A DNA stretch of 18,093 nucleotides from DASPWV01 sp046727855 (GTDB lineage: Bacteria > Acidobacteriota > Vicinamibacteria > Vicinamibacterales > UBA2999): assembly GCA_046727855.1 (NCBI GenBank), contig JBKPDL010000137.1:1-18093 (forward strand), given 5' to 3'. Both the position numbers and the translations under genes were made by a program. The notes under the pieces were generated by a model. It was given only the letters and a program-made list of their open reading frames with translations. It had not been told where the DNA came from and made no database searches. Each line of letters starts with the position of its first letter. The stretch's first letter is position 1. Below, in pieces: positions 6,436-15,473 of this stretch.

Positions 6436-7108
6436 CCTCATAGGCGACACCTAACTTCTTCAGGGCATCGTCTGGGCAACCCCTCCACTGGGCGACAGAT
6501 CTGTTCCCCATGTACTGCAGATCCATAATTCCCATCTTGCTCGTCCAAAAACCCGTCGCGGTCAGATCGCGGAACAAATTGAAAAAGGCCACGCCGTGAC
6601 GGCGTTCCGGCTGCGCTCGCTGCGGCCACGCAATGTCGTCGAGCACGGCCGTGCGTTCTGCGTCGCCGCACGCAACGAAGGTCTTGTCGAACCGCTGCTG
6701 ACATTCGAGGTCGAGCCACGCGAGGCCGCCGCGCATGGCGGTCTGACGCGTCGGCTGGTCGAGGACGATGAAGTCCATGAACTCGGGGACGCCGGCGTCG
6801 GTGGCGTTGCCCGAGCGATCGTCGCGTGGAATGATGATGTCGACGAGCAAACGGACGGTCTCCCACTCGTGCGGTGTGAAGAATTTCGGCGTAAACGGCG
6901 CGGTGCTCGTTGCCGCCTGCTGCGCCGCCTGCGCCAGCGCGCTTGCGGCGCGCGCTTCGTCGGCCGTCAATGTGAAGGCAGCGGCCATGGGCGCCGCCGC
7001 GAGCAGCCGTAGCACGTCGCGGCGATCGAAAAAGGGGTCAGTCCCCTTTTTCCGCAGAACCGGTGAAAAAGGGGACTGACCCCTTTTCCGATCCTCGTCT
7101 GCTGCCAT
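6431..7108 (-). CDS. Gluconate 2-dehydrogenase subunit 3 family protein, Tat-exported small subunit of the GMC enzyme
   Basis: A 225-aa protein of the gluconate 2-dehydrogenase subunit 3 family (PF13618), the small subunit of periplasmic FAD dehydrogenases. A twin-arginine motif, DRRDVLRLL (28-36), precedes a hydrophobic stretch (LLAAAPMAAAFTL) and an Ala-rich cleavage region. The mature part shows FFTPHEWETVRLLVDIIIPRDD and GVPEFMDFIV, typical of the family. It starts 2 nt after the GMC stop, so the two are co-expressed. The small subunit normally carries the Tat signal for both proteins, and the GMC subunit here has none. Residues 7-27 (KRGQSPFSP...KKGTDPFF) come from a palindromic DNA repeat, and no ATG, GTG or TTG exists in frame between it and the RR motif. 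The repeat must therefore be translated if the Tat signal is used. Confidence 0.85.
   Translation of the reverse strand: MAADEDRKRGQSPFSPVLRKKGTDPFFDRRDVLRLLAAAPMAAAFTLTADEARAASALAQAAQQAATSTAPFTPKFFTPHEWETVRLLVDIIIPRDDRSGNATDAGVPEFMDFIVLDQPTRQTAMRGGLAWLDLECQQRFDKTFVACGDAERTAVLDDIAWPQRAQPERRHGVAFFNLFRDLTATGFWTSKMGIMDLQYMGNRSVAQWRGCPDDALKKLGVAYEA
7028..7088. repeat. Inverted pair of palindromic repeats inside the small-subunit gene
   Basis: Unit 1 (7028-7052) has the stem GAAAAAGGGG with its exact complement around TCAGT. Unit 2 (7065-7088) has AAAAGGGG with its complement around ACTGA and reads as the reverse complement of unit 1. The spacer is CGCAGAACCGGT. The same family occurs at 13955-14016. 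Each unit resembles a terminator hairpin followed by T on both strands. This pair is in frame and adds about 20 codons upstream of the Tat motif. Confidence 0.88.
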
Positions 7109-7110
7109 CG

Positions 7111-8832
7111 CTACACGCTCCCTTTCTTCCGCTCGTCGGCGATGTACTCGCTCGTCCGCATGGCGAGCGCGAGAATCGTCCAGGTCACGTTCTTATGCGG
7201 ATTGGACACGAAGGGGCCACCGTCGGTGACAAAGAGATTGCGCACATCGTGCGCCTGGCAATACGAGTTCAGCACGGACTTCTGCGGATCGTTGCCCATG
7301 CGCGTCACCCCCACTTCGTGGATGATGCGTCCTCCGGTTTCGATGCCATACCCGACATTGGCCGAAGGCATCGTCGACAACGGTGTGCCACCCATTTCCT
7401 GAATGATGGCACGGAAGGTCTCCTGCATGTGTTTGACCTGTTTGTATTCGTGGTCGGTCCACTTGAAGTGGAAGCGGAGGACCGGAATGCCCCAGCGATC
7501 GACTACTGCCGGATCGATCTCGCAGTACGTGTCCTCGTTCGGAATCATCTCGCCCCGACCGGCGAAGGCGACGGTGGCGCCGTAAAAACGCCGATAGTCA
7601 TCCTTCAACTCCTTGCCGTAGCCGCCGCCCGAAATAAGGCGCCCGCCTACTTCGGTGCCGTTGTACAGATGCACGTCGTTGAAGGTACCGAAGCCTGGCA
7701 TGCGCCGCCCGCCGCCGATCTCGATGTGATAGCCGCGAGGAAAATCGAGGCTCTTGTTGTCGAGCCACCAGGGCATATACAAGTGCGCGCCGCTCGCACC
7801 GTCCTCGTTGTGCGGCACGCTGTTCGACATGCGCGGAATGAAGCCGCGCACGCTCACACCCGTGCTGTCGGTGAGATATCGGCCGACGACGCCGCTCGAA
7901 TTCGCAAGCCCCTGCGGGAATTTCGACGACCTCGAGTTGAGGAGAATGCGCGCCGACTCGCACGCGCTCGCGGCGAGCACCACGATCCGGCCACGCACGT
8001 GGTTATCGCGGCCGGTTGTCTTGTCGATGTAGCTGACGCCGCTGGCAAGACCGCTGTCGTCTACCGTGACCTCGCGCGCCATGGCGTTGGTGACAATTGT
8101 CAAGCGTCCCGTGGCGAGCGCCGGTGGCAGCAGCACGTCTGGTGAAGAAAAGTTGGCGTGTGCAGCGCAGCCGCGGCCGCACTGACCACAGTAGTGACAC
8201 GCCGGTCTGCCGTTGAGCGGCTGCGTGAGAATCGAGAGGCGATTGGCAATCACCCGGATGCCGAGCTTTTCAGCTGCACTCTTGATCAGCAGCTCGTAAC
8301 AGCGCGGCTTCGGCGGCGGCTGAAAGATACCGTCGGGCTCGTTGGGGATGCCTTCGACGGATCCGAAAATGCCGACGAGACGATCGAGCCTGTCGTAGTA
8401 CGGCTTCAAATCGTCGTAGCCGATCGGCCAATCGTCACCGAGGCCGTCAAGGCTGCGCCGCCGGAAGTCGTCGGGTCCGAGCCGAAGCGAGATGCGGCCC
8501 CAGTGGTTGGTACGGCCGCCGAGCATGCGCGTGCGGAACCAGTCCCAGTTGCTGCCGCGTGCGGTTGTATAGGGCTCGCCTTCGAGCGTCCAACCGCCGA
8601 GTCCCGCATCGAACTCGCCAAACTGCCGTTCCGGTATCGCCGTGCCGCGCCGTGGCGAATCGTACGGCCACGCAAACATCTTGGAATCGCGGCGGGTGTC
8701 CCACATCACACCGGCTTCCAGCATCAGGACGCTGGCGCCGGCCTCGGTGAGCACCTTCGCGGCCATGCCACCGCCGGCGCCTGAACCGACGACGATGACG
8801 TCATGAACTGTGCCGCTGCGGATAATCTGCAT
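7111..8832 (-). CDS. GMC-family FAD-dependent dehydrogenase, large subunit
   Basis: A 573-aa glucose-methanol-choline oxidoreductase that oxidises an alcohol or sugar hydroxyl. The FAD Rossmann motif GSGAGG is at 16-21, the flavin loop GGRTNHWG at 105-112, and the C-terminal signature HEVGVTRMG at 505-513. The catalytic-region NPHKN (544-548) precedes VTWTILALA. Cysteines C212, C215, C218 and C222 form a CxxCxxCxxxC cluster. A similar cluster binds a 3Fe-4S centre in FAD-dependent glucose, fructose and glucoside-3 dehydrogenases, so an iron-sulfur relay is inferred. The frame is open from 8925, but ATG 8832 starts just before the Rossmann strand and is the better choice. There is no signal peptide, so export would be by hitch-hiking on the Tat-bearing partner gene that begins 2 nt downstream. 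Sugar specificity is unknown. Confidence 0.92.
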   Translation of the reverse strand: MQIIRSGTVHDVIVVGSGAGGGMAAKVLTEAGASVLMLEAGVMWDTRRDSKMFAWPYDSPRRGTAIPERQFGEFDAGLGGWTLEGEPYTTARGSNWDWFRTRMLGGRTNHWGRISLRLGPDDFRRRSLDGLGDDWPIGYDDLKPYYDRLDRLVGIFGSVEGIPNEPDGIFQPPPKPRCYELLIKSAAEKLGIRVIANRLSILTQPLNGRPACHYCGQCGRGCAAHANFSSPDVLLPPALATGRLTIVTNAMAREVTVDDSGLASGVSYIDKTTGRDNHVRGRIVVLAASACESARILLNSRSSKFPQGLANSSGVVGRYLTDSTGVSVRGFIPRMSNSVPHNEDGASGAHLYMPWWLDNKSLDFPRGYHIEIGGGRRMPGFGTFNDVHLYNGTEVGGRLISGGGYGKELKDDYRRFYGATVAFAGRGEMIPNEDTYCEIDPAVVDRWGIPVLRFHFKWTDHEYKQVKHMQETFRAIIQEMGGTPLSTMPSANVGYGIETGGRIIHEVGVTRMGNDPQKSVLNSYCQAHDVRNLFVTDGGPFVSNPHKNVTWTILALAMRTSEYIADERKKGSV

Positions 8833-8844
8833 TTGGGCTGACTG

Positions 8845-8850
8845 ATTGTA
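8845..8850 (-). promoter_or_regulatory. Possible -10 box for the GMC unit
   Basis: TACAAT on the minus strand (five of six consensus positions) ends 12 nt before the GMC ATG at 8832. No convincing -35 is seen. If used, the mRNA would have a leader of only a few bases, which would fit the lack of a Shine-Dalgarno. Confidence 0.25.
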
Positions 8851-8874
8851 TCTTCGCCAGGAGGCGATTTGGAG

Positions 8875-8888
8875 GCATCCGCGGATGC
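8875..8888. promoter_or_regulatory. Perfect 14-bp palindrome in the divergent GMC/TonB-receptor gap, candidate operator
   Basis: GCATCCGCGGATGC is a perfect palindrome roughly midway between the start of GMC (8832) and that of the TonB receptor (9009). ATCCGCG recurs at 8894-8900. A symmetric site in a shared divergent promoter region fits a dimeric regulator of both units. No regulator gene is in the window. Confidence 0.4.
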
Positions 8889-8928
8889 TTTCAATCCGCG
8901 TCATCCGTTTAAATGAGCAGGGCACCCC

Positions 8929-8957
8929 TTGAACGGCCTCCGCAAGGGGTCTAGCAT
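8929..8957 (+). promoter_or_regulatory. Candidate promoter for the TonB receptor/Gfo operon, overlapping a hairpin
   Basis: TTGAAC (8929-8934), a 17-nt spacer and TAGCAT (8952-8957) make a moderate sigma-70-like promoter 51 nt before the start codon. An 8-bp inverted repeat, ACCCCTTG (8924-8931) with CAAGGGGT (8943-8950), overlaps the -35 and spacer and could be a regulator site. Confidence 0.38.
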
Positions 8958-8994
8958 GGCCTCCTCCCCTCGCTTTGCACTGTTGTGGTTTCGC

Positions 8995-9003
8995 AGGAGG
9001 TGA
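8995..9003 (+). promoter_or_regulatory. Consensus ribosome binding site of the TonB receptor
   Basis: AGGAGGTGA is a full complement to the 16S 3' end, 5 nt before ATG 9009. It fixes the start over the GTG at 8985 and predicts strong translation. Confidence 0.85.
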
Positions 9004-9008
9004 GACAT

Positions 9009-12000
9009 ATGGCTCGCAGTCTTCTGGCGGCGGCCGCCTTCGTGGTCCTCTCAGTCGTTCCAGCCATCGCCCAAATCGATCGCGCGCAAATTGCCGGGTT
9101 CGTCAAGGATCAAAGCAGCGCCGTCGTTCCCGGCGCCACCGTCACCGCCACGCACGGCCAAACGGGCCTGACGCGCACGACGGTGACCGATGGCAACGGT
9201 TATTACGTGCTGCCGTCGATACCGCCGGGCGTGTACGAAATCGCCGTCGAGCTGCAAGGATTCAAGCGATGGGTGAAAACCGGCGTGACGGTCGATGCGG
9301 CATCCGCCGCCGCCATTGACGTCACGCTCGAGACCGGCGCGATTTCTGAAATGATCACGGTGACTTCGCAGGCGACCCCGCTGCAAACCGATGTCGCCGT
9401 GCGAAAAACGATCGAAGCGAAAGACATCGAGCTCCTCTCCTTCTCGGGGCGCAATCCGATCGGCGTGGTCGGCCTCAAAGCCGGCGTGATGGGCGGCAAC
9501 TTCAACAGCCGCGGCTTCGACGATCTCGGCAACGGCGGGTTCAACATCAATGGCAGCCGGTCGGACGAGAACACGATCTCAATCGACGGCGCCATCGGCG
9601 TGCGCACACGCTCTACCGGCACCATCATCGGCATTCAGAACGTGGACGCCGTGCAAGAGGTGCAAGTCCTGACCGCCAACTACATGCCGGAGTACGGACG
9701 CGCCAGCGGGGGACAGATTCGCTTCGTCACCAAGAGCGGCAGCAGCCGGTACAGCGGCAGTGGGTCGTTCTTCTACCGCGACGAATCACTCCAAGCCAAC
9801 ACCTGGACACGCAAGCAGAGCACCAACCCAATTGAGAACAGCGGGCCGGCGCCGTTCGACTACAAGCAGTACGGCTACGCATTTGGCGGTCCCGTGCCCG
9901 GCAGCCGCTTCCGCGATAGATTTTTCTTCTTTGGCGCGCAGGAGTGGGTCGACTTCTTCGCGATCGAGACCAACACGGCCATCGTGCCGACAGAGGCGAT
10001 GCGGCGCGGCGACTTCAGCGAGCTCTTGAATCCGAACAACGGATTTTTCTCGGGCGCACGCGTGATCATGGATCCGCTCACCGGCGAGCCGTTCGCAGGA
10101 AATATCATTCCATCAGGTCGGCTCTCCGCAAACGGCATTGCGCTCCTGAGCGCCTACCCAACGCCGACGCCAGGCTTCCGGCAAGGTACGGCCAATCTCG
10201 TTCAGTCGAGCGACAACCCACGCGATCAACGCAAGGACACGATCCGGCTCGATTACCGCCTGAACGATGCAAACCAGTTCACATATCGCTATTCGGCATC
10301 TGATTGGAAGGCGGTCGACGCGTTTCGCGGCACGTTCCCCTTTGCGCGCACCGACTGGCATCGCCCTAATGCGACCCAGATCTTCAACTGGACGAGCACG
10401 ATCTCCAACACGCTGCTCAACGAGTTGAGCTACTCCTACTCGCTCGACGAGGTCTTCATCGACGTGTTCACGGAGACCGGCTTGTACAAGCGCAGCGGGT
10501 CGGGGATCAACTATCCCTACCTGTTTCCAGGAAAGGAAATCGAGGACAAGATTCCGACCGTCGCGATTAACGGCTTCAGCACGATCGACGGCGGGCCGTA
10601 TCCGTCCTCGTCAACAGGCCCGATTCACGCCATCTCCAACGTCACGACCATGGTGAAGGGCCGGCACACCATGAAAGCCGGCATCGTGCTGGAGTACTCG
10701 GGGGAAGACGACTTCGATCAGATCAACGTCAACGCCATCCCCGGCGGGACCAACAACCAGAACGGTTCGTTCGAGTTCCTGGACAACCGGACCAGCGGCA
10801 CCGGGCTCGCCGTGGCCAATGTCGCTCTTGGGCTGTTCAGCAATTACGCCGAAATCGGGCAGCGCGCATTCACGAAGTGGCGAGCCCTCGCCACCGATGT
10901 CTTCGTTCAGGATTCATGGAAGCCCCGGAGCAATCTCACCATCGAAGGCGGGATTCGCTGGGCGTTCTGGCCGCCGTGGCATTCGACCACGAACAACATC
11001 GCGAACTTCGATCCGCGCTTCTATGATCCCGCACGCGCCGCGATCATCAATCCATCGACCGGCCGCCTGGTTGGCGGCGATCGCTACAACGGCATCGTTC
11101 TGCCGGGCGACGGTTTCGAGGATGACGGCAACGATCTCGTCGTCGCGCAAGATCCGGCGGTGCACGCCCTCTTCCGCGGCGAGCCACGCGGCTTCTCCGA
11201 AACCCACTACAACGCGATTGAGCCGCGGCTTGGGATCTCGTACTCGATCAACGAGAAGACCATCGCACGCGCGAGCACCGGCGTCTTTCACAACCGCGTC
11301 ACGCTGAACGATTCGACGTTGCTCGGCGGCAATCCACCATTCCAGCCGATGGTGACTGTCGCAAATGGCAATGTCGATAATCCAAGCGGCGGCGGCAGCG
11401 GCGCGACCGACCTGCCGTTTGGCATTACCTCGCAGGATGTCGTTTTCAAACATCCCACCGCATATATGTGGTCCGTCGGAGTGCAGCGCGAGGTTCCGTT
11501 CGGGGTCGTCGTTGACGTCACGTATCTCGGTCGTCGCGGACTGTATTTGCAGCGTGAACGCAACATCAATCAACTGGCGCCGGGCACTGTCCAAGCAAAT
11601 CCGAACGTCCAGATTGCCGCACTGCGACCGTATAAGGGATACGGCGCGATTCGACTGTCGGAGAATGCTGGACGTTCCATCTATCACAGCCTGCAGATCA
11701 GCGCCGATCGCCGCTATAGCAACGGTCTGAAGCTCGGGGCGGCCTACACGCTCGGCAAGTCCGAGGACAACGGCAGCGACAAACGCAACGTCGTCTGGAA
11801 CACGTACGATGATTCCGGCTTCTGGGGACCCTCGAACTACGATCGTCGTCACGTGCTGAATTTCTATTACATCTACGATCTGCCCTTCTGGCGCGGTCAG
11901 GAGACGCTGCTGAAAAGCCTGCTCGGCGGATGGCAGATCTCCGGTGCAACGTTCTTCCGAACGGGGACGCCGTTTTCCGTGTTGCGGACCAACGACATTG

Positions 12001-12434
12001 CCGGCGTGGGAGACGGAGCGTTCGGCCAGCCGTATAACCTTGTGGGCGATCCCAAGGTGTCAGACCCGAAGTTCTCGACCGGATCCGATAACAATTTCTG
12101 GTTCAACCCGGCTGCGTTTGCGCCCCCGGCACCGGGGACGTTTGGCAATGCTCCCCGGAACCTGCTACGAAATCCCGGTCAGCAGCAATGGGACATCGCG
12201 TTCTTCAAGAACTTCGCGCTGGGTGGCACCCAAAGACTGCAGTTCCGTGCCGAGATTTTCAACTTTCCAAACCGCCCCAATCTCGGTGGAACAGGCGCTC
12301 AGTTAGGCGCGCAAACCAATCAGTTGAGCGGCAATCTCGGGTACGCGGACCCATCGAGCGCCAGTTTCGGGCGATTGACGACGAAAACCAACGATCGGCG
12401 CGACATACAATTGAGCCTGCGCTACCAATTCTGA
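9009..12434 (+). CDS. TonB-dependent receptor with carboxypeptidase-regulatory-like N-terminal domain (Oar-like)
   Basis: A 1141-aa outer-membrane beta-barrel protein for energised uptake of large substrates. The signal peptide MARSLLAAAAFVVLSVVPAIA is probably cleaved before Q22. A CarboxypepD_reg-like domain (about 24-110) shows IAGFVKDQSSAVVPGATVTA, DGNGYYVLPSIPPGVYEI and LQGFKRW. The plug follows (about 115-240), with ITVTSQATPLQTD, NGSRSDENTISIDG and TANYMPEYGRASGGQIRFVTKSG. The rest is barrel, ending in the outer-membrane signature RRDIQLSLRYQF with terminal Phe. This architecture is abundant in Acidobacteriota. No SusD partner is present. A Tat-exported oxidoreductase follows after 12 nt, and a GMC unit diverges upstream. 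A glycoside substrate is therefore inferred from context only. Confidence 0.93.
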   Translation: MARSLLAAAAFVVLSVVPAIAQIDRAQIAGFVKDQSSAVVPGATVTATHGQTGLTRTTVTDGNGYYVLPSIPPGVYEIAVELQGFKRWVKTGVTVDAASAAAIDVTLETGAISEMITVTSQATPLQTDVAVRKTIEAKDIELLSFSGRNPIGVVGLKAGVMGGNFNSRGFDDLGNGGFNINGSRSDENTISIDGAIGVRTRSTGTIIGIQNVDAVQEVQVLTANYMPEYGRASGGQIRFVTKSGSSRYSGSGSFFYRDESLQANTWTRKQSTNPIENSGPAPFDYKQYGYAFGGPVPGSRFRDRFFFFGAQEWVDFFAIETNTAIVPTEAMRRGDFSELLNPNNGFFSGARVIMDPLTGEPFAGNIIPSGRLSANGIALLSAYPTPTPGFRQGTANLVQSSDNPRDQRKDTIRLDYRLNDANQFTYRYSASDWKAVDAFRGTFPFARTDWHRPNATQIFNWTSTISNTLLNELSYSYSLDEVFIDVFTETGLYKRSGSGINYPYLFPGKEIEDKIPTVAINGFSTIDGGPYPSSSTGPIHAISNVTTMVKGRHTMKAGIVLEYSGEDDFDQINVNAIPGGTNNQNGSFEFLDNRTSGTGLAVANVALGLFSNYAEIGQRAFTKWRALATDVFVQDSWKPRSNLTIEGGIRWAFWPPWHSTTNNIANFDPRFYDPARAAIINPSTGRLVGGDRYNGIVLPGDGFEDDGNDLVVAQDPAVHALFRGEPRGFSETHYNAIEPRLGISYSINEKTIARASTGVFHNRVTLNDSTLLGGNPPFQPMVTVANGNVDNPSGGGSGATDLPFGITSQDVVFKHPTAYMWSVGVQREVPFGVVVDVTYLGRRGLYLQRERNINQLAPGTVQANPNVQIAALRPYKGYGAIRLSENAGRSIYHSLQISADRRYSNGLKLGAAYTLGKSEDNGSDKRNVVWNTYDDSGFWGPSNYDRRHVLNFYYIYDLPFWRGQETLLKSLLGGWQISGATFFRTGTPFSVLRTNDIAGVGDGAFGQPYNLVGDPKVSDPKFSTGSDNNFWFNPAAFAPPAPGTFGNAPRNLLRNPGQQQWDIAFFKNFALGGTQRLQFRAEIFNFPNRPNLGGTGAQLGAQTNQLSGNLGYADPSSASFGRLTTKTNDRRDIQLSLRYQF

Positions 12435-12446
12435 AGGACACACACG

Positions 12447-13949
12447 ATGACGATTTCTCGACGCGAGTTCATTGCCACAGCGGGGACCACCGGCGCGGGA
12501 CTGGTTATCGTTCCGCGCCACGTCTTGGGCAAGGGACTGACGCCGCCCAGCGATCGGCTCAACATCGCCGGCGTGGGCGTTGGCGGCATGGGTCGCACCA
12601 ATCTCTTCAACCTCGCGCTCGGCAACAACATCGTCGCGCTCTGTGACGTGGACTGGGACTACGCCGGCAAGGCGTGGGAGCGTCTGCCGCTCGATCTGAA
12701 AAACGAGGAAGAGCGGTTGCCGAAGGTGACCGACGACGAGGCGCGGAAAAACAGCCTGGTGAGGATCGACTCGCTCAAGAAGTTGATGGCGGAAGATCTG
12801 CCCCGCATGAAGCGCTATCGCGATTATCGCGAGATGCTCGATCAACAGAAGGATATCGACGCCGTCGTGGTCGCGACGCCAGATCACACGCATGCGATGG
12901 TGGCGTTGGCGGCGATGGACATGGACAAGCATGTCTACGTACAGAAGCCGCTCTGCTGGTCGGTTCACGAGGCGCGTGAACTTTCGAAGAAGGCGAAACA
13001 GAAAAAAGTAGTGACCCAGATGGGAAATCAGGGTCACTCCTGGGACGATGGCCGGCGCGCCGTGGAGTGGGTGCAGCAGGGCGCGATCGGCGATGTGCGT
13101 GAAGTGCACGTGTGGACCAATCGTCCGCTCGCTTACTGGCCGCAAGGCATTCCCAAGCCCGAGCCGCAGCGCATTTCGTCCGACTTGCGTTGGAACATGT
13201 CCGGGGTATGGGCGCGATTGGCGAACGCGATGGGCATTTACTCGGTGCCTGATACGCTCTCGTGGGATCTCTTCCTCGGCCCGGCCCCGGCGGTGGACTA
13301 TCACCCCGTATATCACCCGTTCAACTGGCGCGGCTGGGTGGACTGGGGTTGCGGCGCCATCGGCGACATGGGCGCGCACCTGATGGATCACGCGTATTGG
13401 GCGCTCGATCTTGGATTGCCCACGACGGTGGAGACCGTGTCGACGCCGTTCAACAAGTCGTGCTTCCCGATGGCGACGAAGACCTACTACGAGTTCCCCG
13501 CGCGCGGCTCGATGCCAGCGGTGAAGCTCACGTGGTACGACGGCGGCATGTTCCCGCAGCGGCCGGAAGAGCTCGGCGAAGAAGCGCTCAACGGCGAAGG
13601 CGGAGCGATCCTTGTCGGCAGCAAAGGCAAGTTGACCTACAACACTTACGGATTGAAGTCGCGGCTCTTGCCGAAGTCGTTTCAAGACGCAGTGGGCGAT
13701 CCCAAGCAGACGCTGCCGCGCATCACGACGAGCCACGAGCAGAACTGGGCCGATGCAGCGAAGGGAAACGGCACGGCATCGACGCCGTTCGAATACGCCG
13801 CGCGGCTCACCGAGGTGATGCTGCTGGGCGTGGTTGCCTTGCGCGGCGGCGGGAAGATCCACTACGACGGTGCGAGAATGCACATCACGAATAACGCCGC
13901 GGCGAATGATCTGCTCACGCGCGAGTATCGTCGCGGTTGGTCGATCTGA
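12447..13949 (+). CDS. Tat-exported Gfo/Idh/MocA-family oxidoreductase
   Basis: A 500-aa NAD(P)-type oxidoreductase with an N-terminal Tat signal, SRREFI (4-9), followed by a hydrophobic Ala/Gly stretch. The Rossmann motif GVGVGGMG is at 42-49. The usual EKP is QKP here (K167), in KHVYVQKPLCW. The C-terminal active-site motif GAIGDMGAHLMDH carries D307 and H311. Long insertions around 85-125 are typical of the exported subfamily. AAGGA (12434-12438) sits 8 nt before the ATG. It is in an operon with the TonB receptor. Exported members are thought to keep the cofactor bound. In 3-keto-glycoside pathways such enzymes oxidise or reduce the C3 hydroxyl of a sugar. A palindromic repeat pair follows as terminator. 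Confidence 0.93.
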   Translation: MTISRREFIATAGTTGAGLVIVPRHVLGKGLTPPSDRLNIAGVGVGGMGRTNLFNLALGNNIVALCDVDWDYAGKAWERLPLDLKNEEERLPKVTDDEARKNSLVRIDSLKKLMAEDLPRMKRYRDYREMLDQQKDIDAVVVATPDHTHAMVALAAMDMDKHVYVQKPLCWSVHEARELSKKAKQKKVVTQMGNQGHSWDDGRRAVEWVQQGAIGDVREVHVWTNRPLAYWPQGIPKPEPQRISSDLRWNMSGVWARLANAMGIYSVPDTLSWDLFLGPAPAVDYHPVYHPFNWRGWVDWGCGAIGDMGAHLMDHAYWALDLGLPTTVETVSTPFNKSCFPMATKTYYEFPARGSMPAVKLTWYDGGMFPQRPEELGEEALNGEGGAILVGSKGKLTYNTYGLKSRLLPKSFQDAVGDPKQTLPRITTSHEQNWADAAKGNGTASTPFEYAARLTEVMLLGVVALRGGGKIHYDGARMHITNNAAANDLLTREYRRGWSI

Positions 13950-13954
13950 GGGCG

Positions 13955-14016
13955 AAAAGGGGTCAGATCCCTTTTTCGATTCGCGAGAGGACCGAAAAGG
14001 GGTCTGCCCCTTTTCG
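13955..14016. terminator. Pair of palindromic repeats acting as a likely bidirectional terminator
   Basis: Unit 1 (13955-13976) has AAAAGGGG, loop TCAGA, then TCCCTTTTT. Unit 2 (13993-14016) has CGAAAAGGGG with its perfect complement around TCTG. Both are GC-cored stems running straight into T on either strand. They lie just after the Gfo stop (13949) and before the convergent DUF1080 stop (14067). They belong to the same family as the repeat inside the small-subunit gene at 7028-7088. Confidence 0.75.
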
Positions 14017-14036
14017 CGGGTATCAGGTATTAGGTG

Positions 14037-14056
14037 GGCGGGCCTGAAGGCCCGCC
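14037..14056. terminator. GC-rich hairpin after the DUF1080 unit
   Basis: GGCGGGCC (14037-14044) pairs perfectly with GGCCCGCC (14049-14056) around TGAA. It lies 11 bp beyond the stop of the minus-strand DUF1080 gene. No T-run follows on the minus strand, so it is more likely a 3'-end stabiliser or a repeat unit working with the adjacent terminator pair. Confidence 0.5.
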
Positions 14057-14066
14057 AGCGACGGGC

Positions 14067-14789
<723 letters not shown>

Positions 14790-15473
14790 ACGCGATCTCC
14801 GTGATCCTGAATCGCGATGTGCCCGCGCTTCGCTCGCCCGTACGGCGGAATCTCCCCGAACTTGCTTGCCTGAACGCGCTTCTCCCAATCGGGACTGAAC
14901 AGCTCGTACTCGACCACTTTCACGTCGTTGAGCCAGTGCTCCACGTGGTTGCCCTTCGCGATCAGGCGCACGGTATTCCACTCGCCCACCGGCTTCGTGA
15001 CATCCCGCACCGGCGCGTACAAGGCGTAATTCGATCCGGCTGACGTGAGGGGATTCGCGCCGTCCTTGTGACGCGTGTTGTCGAGCACCTGCATCTCGGG
15101 ACCCGAGTGCCAGGTCTCTTCACCCTCTGGCATCACGCGAAACATGATGCCGCTGTTGCCGCCCTCGGAGATTCTCCAATCGAGCCGCAGCTCGAAATCG
15201 CCGTATTGCTCTACTGTCATCAGATCGCCGCCTCCCGACTCGCGCACGAGGAGGCCGTCGATCGCTTTCCATCCCTCCGGCGGCGTCGGGCTTTTGAACC
15301 CGCGCCAGCCAGCGAGCGACTTGCCGTCGAAGAGAAGCTTCCAGCCGGCCGCTTTCTCTTCAGGGGTCAACGTGTTGATCGCGCCGCGCTGCGCCATGAC
15401 CAGGCTCCCGCACAAGAGCGCGACGATTGCAATTATTGACGGCATTACTCGAAACATCGCCTGACCTCCTGAA

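Noticed and set aside
7063..8145. 360-aa open frame on the plus strand opposite the GMC gene
   Set aside because: Shadow of the GMC coding sequence. Its start lies in the palindromic repeat and its composition is His/Arg/Ala-rich with no motif.
8833..8925. N-terminal extension of the GMC protein by 31 residues
   Set aside because: The extension precedes the Rossmann fold with no family match and covers the palindrome and promoter-like elements. ATG 8832 fits better.
12303..13883. 526-aa open frame on the minus strand opposite the exported Gfo gene
   Set aside because: It is a high-GC antisense shadow. The plus strand has a complete, motif-rich family protein, and the antisense translation has no recognisable domain.
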